Assembly: GCF_010726765.1 (NCBI RefSeq)
Contig: NZ_AP022601.1
Coordinates: 2,170,001-2,234,000 of the forward strand
DNA length: 64,000 bases
Origin: Mycobacterium gallinarum
GTDB taxonomy: Bacteria; Actinomycetota; Actinomycetes; Mycobacteriales; Mycobacteriaceae
Direction: 5' to 3'
The stretch's first letter is position 1. Each line of letters opens with the position of its first letter. The notes under the pieces were generated by a model. The model was not told the origin of the DNA, searched no databases, and saw only the letters and a program-made list of their open reading frames with translations. A program made the translations under genes and the position numbers. Shown here one piece after another: positions 53,637-62,300 of this stretch.

Positions 53637-54989
53637 TCAGCCCACGGATTCGCTTCTCTCCAGTGCGTTGTCCGTCACAGTCCTTGATGGTCGCTCGGAC
53701 GGGCCTCGCTCCGTGGCGTAATCGGAACCGAGTATCCGGTCCGACAGCAGTCCGAGGCAGGACAGGTTGGGAAAACCCGGCCCCTGGGTGAGCCCGGACA
53801 GTCCGGGCAGGAACAGTTTTGGCGTGACGCCGGCGACGGCCAGGTCGTCGCCGATGAACTCCTGGAGCGCGTCACCGGTCATCGGGCCGCCGAGGCTCAG
53901 TTCGAGCAGATCCAGCGCATCCTGGCCCAGCAGCGGCAGGAACCACAGCGCGTCGGCGCCCGAACCGTCGATCACGAGATCGAATCCGTGCACGGTCTCG
54001 AAATTCTCACTTCCCCGATTCGTGCTGAGCGTCAGGCGGATTCGGCTGTCCCGTGCCACCGCGTGCGCGACGCGGCCGCGAAGGTGGCGAATTCGGTCGT
54101 CGGACAGCAACGCATCCTGCACCCGCGCGGAGAACACGCCGCGGTCGGTACGTGCCAGCGCGTCGCGGCGCTCGTTCAGTGTGAGGCTGGTCCAGCCGGT
54201 GGGGTCGGAGAACAGCTTGTTCTCGAAGAATCCCTCGCCGCGGGTGAACAGGGTGACTCCGGGCGAGATGACGGTGATCGTCGAAACCCGGTGCCGAAAC
54301 AGCTCATTGAGAATCGATGCGGCGGTCTCGCCTCCCCCGATCACCGCGACCCGCTCCGCGGTGATCAGCTCGTTGCCCGCGGCCCGGTGCCAGAACTGCG
54401 CGATCGAGAGCACCCGCGGGTTGCCGGGCAGAATGGACCGCTCGGGCTGGCCGGGACCGGTGATCATCACGCCGTCCGCGAGCACCGCCTTCTCGGACGT
54501 GTGCAGTGCCCAGCGGGGTGTGGCGGCGGTGCTGTCGACGGAGATCCCGGTGACCTCACCGGAGACGATGTTCATCCGACAGTTGCCCGCGACCCAGCGC
54601 AGGTACTGACTCCACTTGCGATGTGTGGGAGCGGGCCTGCCGCGGTCTACCCATTCGGCGAACTGGCCGGTCGCGATCAGGTATGCCTGCCAGCTGTGCC
54701 GCGTCATGCGTTCGTCGAGTTCGGCGTTGCGGCCCGGCGCCTGGGCCCCCGCCCGCAGGGCAGGGGACGACGAGCGGTACGGGAAGCCGACATCCTTCTC
54801 GGGGCTGGTACCCAACCGGTGCTGGCCGTCGGTCCAGCCGCCCTCGGCCTGCCAGTTGGCGGCAACGCCCGTGCGTTCCACCGCAACGACTTTGGGCACG
54901 TCGACGCCCATGTCGTTCAGCTCGGCCGCTTTGGCGGCGACGGCAATGGCCTTGGCTCCTGCGCCGACGACGGCGAGGGTAGGCCTCAT
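53637..54989 (-). CDS. mbtG: Lysine N6-hydroxylase MbtG
   Basis: The 450-residue flavin monooxygenase hydroxylates the lysine side chains of mycobactin. The FAD site is LAVVGAGAKAIAVAAKA at the N-terminus and the NADPH site is VAVIGGGETAASIL. The late IDGSGADALWFLP belongs to the second FAD region. ATG 54989 removes 29 Arg-rich residues and overlaps mbtF by ATGA, so it is translated after it. Order mbtE-mbtF-mbtG is as in M. tuberculosis, but mbtH does not follow. Confidence 0.95.
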   Translation of the reverse strand: MRPTLAVVGAGAKAIAVAAKAAELNDMGVDVPKVVAVERTGVAANWQAEGGWTDGQHRLGTSPEKDVGFPYRSSSPALRAGAQAPGRNAELDERMTRHSWQAYLIATGQFAEWVDRGRPAPTHRKWSQYLRWVAGNCRMNIVSGEVTGISVDSTAATPRWALHTSEKAVLADGVMITGPGQPERSILPGNPRVLSIAQFWHRAAGNELITAERVAVIGGGETAASILNELFRHRVSTITVISPGVTLFTRGEGFFENKLFSDPTGWTSLTLNERRDALARTDRGVFSARVQDALLSDDRIRHLRGRVAHAVARDSRIRLTLSTNRGSENFETVHGFDLVIDGSGADALWFLPLLGQDALDLLELSLGGPMTGDALQEFIGDDLAVAGVTPKLFLPGLSGLTQGPGFPNLSCLGLLSDRILGSDYATERGPSERPSRTVTDNALERSESVG

Positions 54990-57900
54990 GGTGCAACCTC
55001 TCGTAGTGAGTCCTGCCACATCGACTGCAGGGTGGCGACGTCGTCGGCGGACAGGATCTCCGGCAGCGTGCGCCACTGGGTGCCCAGGACCGGCCTGTCC
55101 GCGTCGCCGATCACGGCGGCCAGGATGGTCAACTCATGTCGTACAGCGAGATCGGGTTCCGGCCGCGGCGAAACGCGCGCCAACAGTGAGCGATCGGGGA
55201 TCAGCTCGCCGCCGGTGCCGACGTGCACCCTGCCGAGAAAGTTCAGCAGCACCTGCGGCTCGGCGTACCCCCGCAGCCGCTCCGCGGTATCCGGACGCAG
55301 GTAGCGCAGCAGCCCGAAGTCGATACCGTCGCCCGGCACCGCGTCGATCGCGCCTGGCACATTCATCCGCAGCGGATAGATGGCGGTGAGCAGACCCACT
55401 GTGTCGGAAGTGTCGGTGTCGTCCATGATTCCGTCCGCGCGGCCGTGCGTCTCCAGTGCGAGCAGGGGCGGCGCCTGGTCCTGACCCCGATGCTCGCGCC
55501 ACCGATCGATGGTCCTTGCGGCCGCGGCCGCAAGGATCTTCTGCGCGGGCACGGCACCACTGAGAACACGCGCCGACACCTCTGGCTCGGTGAGCGACAT
55601 GGTGACGACGACGTCGCCGATCCGGTCGATCTCCGGCCGGAGGCGTCGGGTGCCGAGCACCGGATCGGCACCCTCGAGTTGGGCCGCCCAGAAGTCGCAT
55701 GTGTCCAGTCGGGCGGCGCGCTCGGCGAGCATCCGCGACCACCGCCGATAGCTGGTGTGCTCCGTCGTGGCCAGCGGATCCAGACCCGATGTGATGGTGT
55801 GCCACGATGCGTCGAGCTCACCCAGCACGATCCGCCACGATGCGGGATCCAGCGCAAGCACGTGTGCGACCAGCATGAGCACGCCCGGTCCGTCGGACTC
55901 TCGCAGCCACACCGCCGACATCATCGATCCCCGTTGCGGGTCAATCCGTTCCACCGCATGTGCGGAATGCTCGGCGACCGCGTCGACCATGTCACCCTCT
56001 ACCCACACCTCGGTGAGAAAGCCGGTGGGCTCGTGTTCGACGAGCGTCATCGTTTCGATGTCCAGGCGGCTGCGCAGGACCTCGTGCCCGTCGACGACGG
56101 CATCGAGCATGCGGTCCAGGTCCGCGCGGGTTATCCCCTCGGGCAGCCGTACCGTCTCGGTCTGCGCCAGCCGCCGCGGTTGGCCGTGCTCGTAGAGCCA
56201 GTGCACGTTGGGCGGCACTGGTATCGGCCCGGTTCCCTCGTCACCCCGGCTGTCGACGGTGACAGACTCGTTGTCGATCGCGGCGGCCAGTTCGCGGATG
56301 GTCGTGCACTCCAACATCAGCCGTGCCCGCAGGGGAATGCCGCGCCTGCGGGCGCCCTGCACCACCGATAGCGCGACGATGCTGTCGAGGCCGAGCTGAA
56401 GAAACTCCGCGGTGACATCGATCTCGACGCCGTCGAGTAGCTCGGTCAACACAGCGACGAGCGCGGCCTCGGTTTCGGTTTCCGCTGCCGCCGAAGGAGC
56501 GTCGGCTACGGGAAGCGCGGCCAGCGCGGGCTCGTCGATCTTGCCGTGCGACGTCAGCGGCATCTGGTCGACGAAGACGATGCTCTGCGGAACCATATAG
56601 CGCGGCAACCGCTTTGACAGCATGCCCCGCAACTCGGCGAGGTCAGGCGCTGGTTCCGCGACCACATAGGCGATCAATCGCGGCCCGCCGCGAACCCGCT
56701 CCCGTACCGCGACATGTGCGTGACGCACCGCGGGGTGTGTGTGCAGCACGGCCGAGATCTCGGCGGGCTCGACACGGAACCCACGGATCTTGACCTGCGC
56801 GTCAGAGCGGCCGAGGAACTGTAGCGCCCCGTCGGGCTGGCGTCGCACCACGTCACCGGTCCGGTACATCCGCTCGCCGGGAACGAACGGGTCGGCCACG
56901 AATCGGCCCGCGGTCTCGGCGGGCCTGCCGAGATAGCCGCGGGTCAATTGGCGACCGGACAGGTAGAGCTCGCCGGGCACGCCGTCGGGTGCGGGCCGCA
57001 GCCACGAATCCAGTATGTAGGCGCGGGTCGCCGACGTGGGCACACCGATCGTCGGCTCGGGATGATCGGCGATGGGCGCGACCACGGCCTCAACCGTCGA
57101 TTCTGTTGGTCCGTAACAGTTGTAGGCCGTCATGCCGGTGCGAGAGCATTCGTCGCGGATCAGGTTCCACGCCGGAATGCCGATCGCCTCACCCCCCAGC
57201 GCGAGCACGCCAAGGGGCACCGTCGTCAACAGTCCGACCGCGTGCAGCTGGGCGAACATCGATGGGGTGGTGTCGATCAGGTCGATTCCGTACCGTGCGA
57301 TGGTCTCGACCAACGATTCGGCATCCCGTTGGACGTCGTCGTCGACAATGTGCACCGAGTGCCCGTCGAGCAGCGCCGCCAGCGGTTGCCAGGCCGCGTC
57401 GAAGGTGAACGACCAGGCATGCGCGACGCGCAGCGGATGGCTTAACCGGGCCGCGGCGGGCCGCAGAATGTGCTGGGCGTGATCCTCGGCGTACGCGAGC
57501 AGCGCTTGGTGGGTACCGATGACGCCCTTCGGCCGTCCCGTGGTGCCCGACGTGAAGACGACATACGCAGCCTGGCCGGGATGTGCTGCGACGGGCTGGA
57601 ATCCGTCGGATTGTCCGGCGGCAGCGGCCGACATCAACAGATCGTCGACGATCACCGCCGCACCGCACTGGGCGAGGATGTCAGCGATCCGGTCGGCAGG
57701 CATAGCGGGGTCGAGCGGGACGATGACGGCACCGGCCTTCAGCACCCCCAGCATGGCCATCACGTATTGCGGGCCGCGTGAAAGGTTGATCGCCACCGGG
57801 TCCTCGACGCGAACCCCGCTACCGACCAGCAGGGCGGCCACCTGGTCGGCGGCCTCATCGAGCTCGCGATAGGTCAGCTCGCCGCCGGACCAGCTCAGTG

Positions 57901-59338
57901 CCCGCGATGCCAGCCGGGTGTAGGCGACGTCGGTGAACCTGGTGTGCACCCCGGTGTGTTCGGGTGCCTCATCGATCTCGGTTCGCGGTTGCTCCCCGTC
58001 GAGCAGGACACTGATATCGCGAAGCGGGCTGTCCCACTTGGCGATCAACAGCTGCACGGTGTTGAGCAGTCGTCGACCCAGGCTTTCGGGTTTCATCGAC
58101 CCGAGTGCCCCGTCGACCACCTCGACGAGCACCGTCAGCTGGTCGTCGACCATGTGGGCGGCGACGGTGACGGGAAAGTGCGACAGGCTCTCCAGCGCCG
58201 CCGGGCGGAACGTCGCGCCGTTGGCCGTGAACTCCCCGCCTCCGACCAGTCCACCGGGCGGGAAGTTCTCGTACACCAGCAGGGTGTCGAACATCTCGCC
58301 GATGCCGCCGAGCGATCGTAGTTCGGCATGCGGCAGGTAGCTGTGGTCACGAAGCTTCGCCGCCTCGCGTTGCAGTGCAACACATTGCGTGCCCGCGCAG
58401 GTCGCGGGATCCAGCCGCACCCGCAGCGGCACGGTGTTGATGAACAGTCCGACCATGGTCTCAACCCCGGCCAGCTCGCTGGGGCGACCCGACACCGTCA
58501 CGCCGAACACCACATCACTGCGATCTGCGAACGCGGACAACAAAGTCGCCCAGGCCATTTGCACCAGGGTGTTCACGGTGACCCCGTGCGCACGCGCCGC
58601 CCCAGCCAGCGCGGCGGTGGTGCCGGTGTCAAGCTTCAGCTCGGTGCGACGCGGCGACCCGCCGTCGGGCTCGCCCGCGGAAAGGGTAGGCGACAGCAGG
58701 GTCGGACCATCCATGCCGGCGAGGTGTTCGCGCCACAGTGTGCGGCTGGCCTCCTGGTCTCGCGCTGCGAGCCAACCGATGTAGTCGCGGTACGGCCGCG
58801 GCGGCGGGGGCAGGACAGCGGCATCCCCGCCTGCGCGGTACATGCCGATCAGCTCACCGACGAACAGCGGCAGCGACCAGCCGTCGATGATGATGTGGTG
58901 GGCGACCACCACGAGGCGCCAATGCGATTCGGGCACCTCGATGAGCACGAAGCGGATCGCGGGTCCGTGCTCGAGGTCGAACGGGCGCAATCGTTCGTCG
59001 AAGTCCAGCGCGTCGACCTCGTCGGCGGTGGCGGTGATCGTGCGCCACGGCAGGTCGACGCGGGTGGGGACGACCTGGACGGGGCGGCTCAGGTCACCGC
59101 GAAAGAAGCTGGCGCGCAGGTTGGGATGCCGGGCCAGCAGGTGCGCGGCGCAGGTGCGCAACAACTCCGGATCCAGTTCGCCGAAGATGTCGGCGGACAT
59201 CGCGATGACGTACGGGTCGTCACCGGCGTCACCGCTGCTCAGTTGGGCCAGCGAGAACAACCCCTGCTGCAGCGGGCTGAGCGCCATCACATCTTCGACG
59301 GCCACCTCGGCATCGGTCTTGGTGCTGGTTTGGGTCAC
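54986..59338 (-). CDS. mbtF: Mycobactin NRPS MbtF
   Basis: The 1450-residue synthetase adds the last lysine, which becomes the cyclised hydroxamate. Domains: condensation (HHIIIDGWS near 144), adenylation (VFTSGTTGRPKG near 592, NCYGPTEST, MYRTGDVVRR, LTSHGKID), carrier (LGLDSIVAL, Ser near 988) and a C-terminal condensation/epimerase-type domain. In the last, the expected HHxxxDxxSW reads AHVLALDPASW near 1155, losing the first His. Start GTG 59338 overlaps mbtE by GTGA. Length matches M. tuberculosis MbtF. Confidence 0.95.
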   Translation of the reverse strand: MTQTSTKTDAEVAVEDVMALSPLQQGLFSLAQLSSGDAGDDPYVIAMSADIFGELDPELLRTCAAHLLARHPNLRASFFRGDLSRPVQVVPTRVDLPWRTITATADEVDALDFDERLRPFDLEHGPAIRFVLIEVPESHWRLVVVAHHIIIDGWSLPLFVGELIGMYRAGGDAAVLPPPPRPYRDYIGWLAARDQEASRTLWREHLAGMDGPTLLSPTLSAGEPDGGSPRRTELKLDTGTTAALAGAARAHGVTVNTLVQMAWATLLSAFADRSDVVFGVTVSGRPSELAGVETMVGLFINTVPLRVRLDPATCAGTQCVALQREAAKLRDHSYLPHAELRSLGGIGEMFDTLLVYENFPPGGLVGGGEFTANGATFRPAALESLSHFPVTVAAHMVDDQLTVLVEVVDGALGSMKPESLGRRLLNTVQLLIAKWDSPLRDISVLLDGEQPRTEIDEAPEHTGVHTRFTDVAYTRLASRALSWSGGELTYRELDEAADQVAALLVGSGVRVEDPVAINLSRGPQYVMAMLGVLKAGAVIVPLDPAMPADRIADILAQCGAAVIVDDLLMSAAAAGQSDGFQPVAAHPGQAAYVVFTSGTTGRPKGVIGTHQALLAYAEDHAQHILRPAAARLSHPLRVAHAWSFTFDAAWQPLAALLDGHSVHIVDDDVQRDAESLVETIARYGIDLIDTTPSMFAQLHAVGLLTTVPLGVLALGGEAIGIPAWNLIRDECSRTGMTAYNCYGPTESTVEAVVAPIADHPEPTIGVPTSATRAYILDSWLRPAPDGVPGELYLSGRQLTRGYLGRPAETAGRFVADPFVPGERMYRTGDVVRRQPDGALQFLGRSDAQVKIRGFRVEPAEISAVLHTHPAVRHAHVAVRERVRGGPRLIAYVVAEPAPDLAELRGMLSKRLPRYMVPQSIVFVDQMPLTSHGKIDEPALAALPVADAPSAAAETETEAALVAVLTELLDGVEIDVTAEFLQLGLDSIVALSVVQGARRRGIPLRARLMLECTTIRELAAAIDNESVTVDSRGDEGTGPIPVPPNVHWLYEHGQPRRLAQTETVRLPEGITRADLDRMLDAVVDGHEVLRSRLDIETMTLVEHEPTGFLTEVWVEGDMVDAVAEHSAHAVERIDPQRGSMMSAVWLRESDGPGVLMLVAHVLALDPASWRIVLGELDASWHTITSGLDPLATTEHTSYRRWSRMLAERAARLDTCDFWAAQLEGADPVLGTRRLRPEIDRIGDVVVTMSLTEPEVSARVLSGAVPAQKILAAAAARTIDRWREHRGQDQAPPLLALETHGRADGIMDDTDTSDTVGLLTAIYPLRMNVPGAIDAVPGDGIDFGLLRYLRPDTAERLRGYAEPQVLLNFLGRVHVGTGGELIPDRSLLARVSPRPEPDLAVRHELTILAAVIGDADRPVLGTQWRTLPEILSADDVATLQSMWQDSLREVAP

Positions 59339-62300
59339 TGCGCACCGTCGCGGGACGAGTGGAACATCGATGTCACCGCCGCCAATTCGTCGGGCGACAG
59401 GCCCGAGGCGGCCATCGGCTCGTGGCGGATAGCGGCGGTTTCTGGCGCACTGCCCCCCGCATCGATGGTGGCCGCCAGTTCCCGGATCGCAGGATGCTCG
59501 AACACCATTCGCGCGGTCAGCGCCAATCCCGCATCGCGCGCCCTCGCGGCCACCTGCACCGCGAGGATGCTGTCGCCGCCGAGGCTGAAGAAGTCGTCGT
59601 TGCGACCGACGTCGGGCAGTTCGAGTACATCGGCGAGCAATGCGGCGAGGACGCGTTCAGTTTCGGTGCGGGCGGCCTCAAACGGCCCAGCCGGACCTGC
59701 CGGCGCCGTCGGCATGGCGGCTTCGATGTACTCAACCTCGCCACTGTCGGACCAGCGCGCGCGCTTCCCTGTAGGTCGCAGGTGTGCGCCCTGTTCGTCG
59801 ATGTGGTGGTCGTATACGTCGCCGATGACACCGACTGCCACGGGATCCCGCCACTGGTCGAGCACGCTGACGCCCGCCGCGGCGCTGAACCCGTACACCC
59901 GCTGACGTTCCTCGCGATCGGCGATCTGGATGTCGCGCAGCCGCTGATCGGGATCGTCGGCGAACGCGGCCAGCACACGGCCGAGCCAGCGGACCAACCG
60001 TTCCGCGGTCGTGCGCCGGTACAGGTCGGTGCGGTAGATGACGTGCCCTCGATAACCGCCGTCACCGCCGGCTGAGCCGGCAATCCGAGCACCGCCGGCT
60101 GAGCCGGCAATCCGAGCACCGCCGGCTGAGCCGGCAATCCGAGCACCGCCGGCTGAGCCGGCAACTTTAGCGGCGGCGAAGAAGTTGACCGACAGGTCGG
60201 CGTGCGCGACATCGAACGGCGGCTCCAGCGCAGTGAACACGGTGTCACCCTCGGCCGAGGACTCCACGACCTGCCCGGCGGGCAGGGCCTCGCGCACGTG
60301 CACCACGACACCGAAAAGCGGGTTGCGAGAGAGCGACCGCGCCGGCCGGACTGCGTCGACCACCTGGTCGAAGGGCAGGTCCTGGTGGGCGTAGGCGCCC
60401 AGCGCGGTGTCGCGGGCCTGCCGCAGCAGTTCGCGCAGTGTCGGGTTGCCGGTCAGATCGTTGCGCAGCACGACGATGTTGATGAAGAACCCGACCAGGT
60501 GATCGAGCTCGGCCTCGGTGCGGCCGGCCACCGGAGTGCCCAGCGGAATGTCGTTGCCCTCACCAGCTTTGTGCAGTGCCACGGCGACTGCCAGCTGCAG
60601 CAGCATGAACTCGGTGACGCCGACCTGCTGGCTCAGTTCGGTCAGCTGCGCGCGGATCGCGCCGTCGATGCCGAACTCGACGGCATCGCCCTCACCACTG
60701 AGCACCGGCGGGCGCTCGAGGTCGGGGGTCAGCCCCGGATCCTCGGGCAGACCTTCCAGCCGTCCGCGCCAGTAGTCACGTTGCGCCACAACGGGTCCGC
60801 CGGTGTCGGCCAGCAGTGCCGCCTGCCACGCCGCGTAGTCCGCGTACTGGATGTTCAGCGGCGCGAAGGTCGGCGCCTCACCGGCGCGGCGGGACCGGTA
60901 GGCGGCGAGCAGATCGTTGAACAACACCATGGCCGACCAGTGGTCCGCCGCGATGTGATGCACCACGAGCGACACCACATGCGCATCGGGTGTCGACAGC
61001 ACGGCCGCGCGGACCGGCAGCGCGCCCTCGAGGTCGAATATGTGCCGCCGCTCGCGGTCGAGTTCGGCGTCCAGCCATGCCTCGTCGTCACCGCGGGCCC
61101 GCCGCACCGAGACCGAGTCCTCTTCGGCGGCGTTCACGATCTGGTAAGGCACGCCGTCGATTTCGCGGTAGGTGGTACGCAGGACCTCGTGCCGGGCGAC
61201 GACGTCGCGGACCGCGTGGACGAACGCATCGGCGTCGCACGGCCCGGTGAGCCGCGCGGCGAACGGGATGTTGTTGACGGGGTTGGGACCGTCGATGCGG
61301 TACTGGAACCACATCCGCAGCTGCGAGGCCGACATCTGCATCGGCCCGTCGTGTGGGAGCGCGGCGATCCGCGGGCGCCGCGAGTCGGATGCCGACATCG
61401 AGTCGATGCGCTCGGCCAGCTTCGCGACCGTGCCGAGTTCGAAGACCTCGCGGACGCCGATGTCCGCGTGGCACTGCGACCGCACCGCGGCAACCAGTTT
61501 CGTGGCGAGCAGCGAGTGACCGCCGAGGTCGAAGAACGAGTCGTCGGCACCGATCCGGTCGCGGCCGAGCAGTTCGGCGTACAGGCCGGCGACGCGCCGC
61601 TGCGTCCCCTCGGCGGGTTCGCGGTATTCGGCCGCCGCGCCGGCCCAGGAGTCCACGTCGGGTTCCGGGAGCGCGGCGCGGTCGATCTTGCCGTGCGCGG
61701 TGATCGGGATTTCGTCGATCACCACGTAGGCCGCCGGCGTCATGTAGTCCGGCAGTGCCGCCGCGACCCGAGCGCGGATACGCTCGATGTCGACGTCGTC
61801 GGCGGCTCCGGGGGATGTGTCGGCGGGCGTGAGGTACCCGACGAGGCTTCTACCGAGGTTCGGCAGCTCACTGACCACGACCACCGCCTGACCCACGCTG
61901 GGGTCGACGGAGATCGCGGCGGCGACCTCTCCGAGTTCGATCCGGAAGCCGCGGATCTTCACCTGTTCGTCTGCCCTGCCGACGAATTCGATGTCCCCGT
62001 CGGCGTTGCGGCGGGCCAGGTCGCCGGACCGGTACAGCCTGGCGCCGGGGGTGAACGGGTCGGCGATGAACCGTTCGGCGGTCAGCCCGGGCCGCTGGTG
62101 ATAACCCCGCGCCACATGCGTTCCGCCGATGTAGATCTCGCCGATGACGCCGGCCGGGACCGGCTTCAGCGCATCGTCGAGCAGGTGAATCTGGGTGTTG
62201 ATCTTCGGCGTGCCGATCGGCACGATGCGCGTGCCCTGCTTGCCCTCCACCTTGTAACGGCTGGCGTTGATCACCGTCTCGGTGGGGCCGTAGAAGTTGT

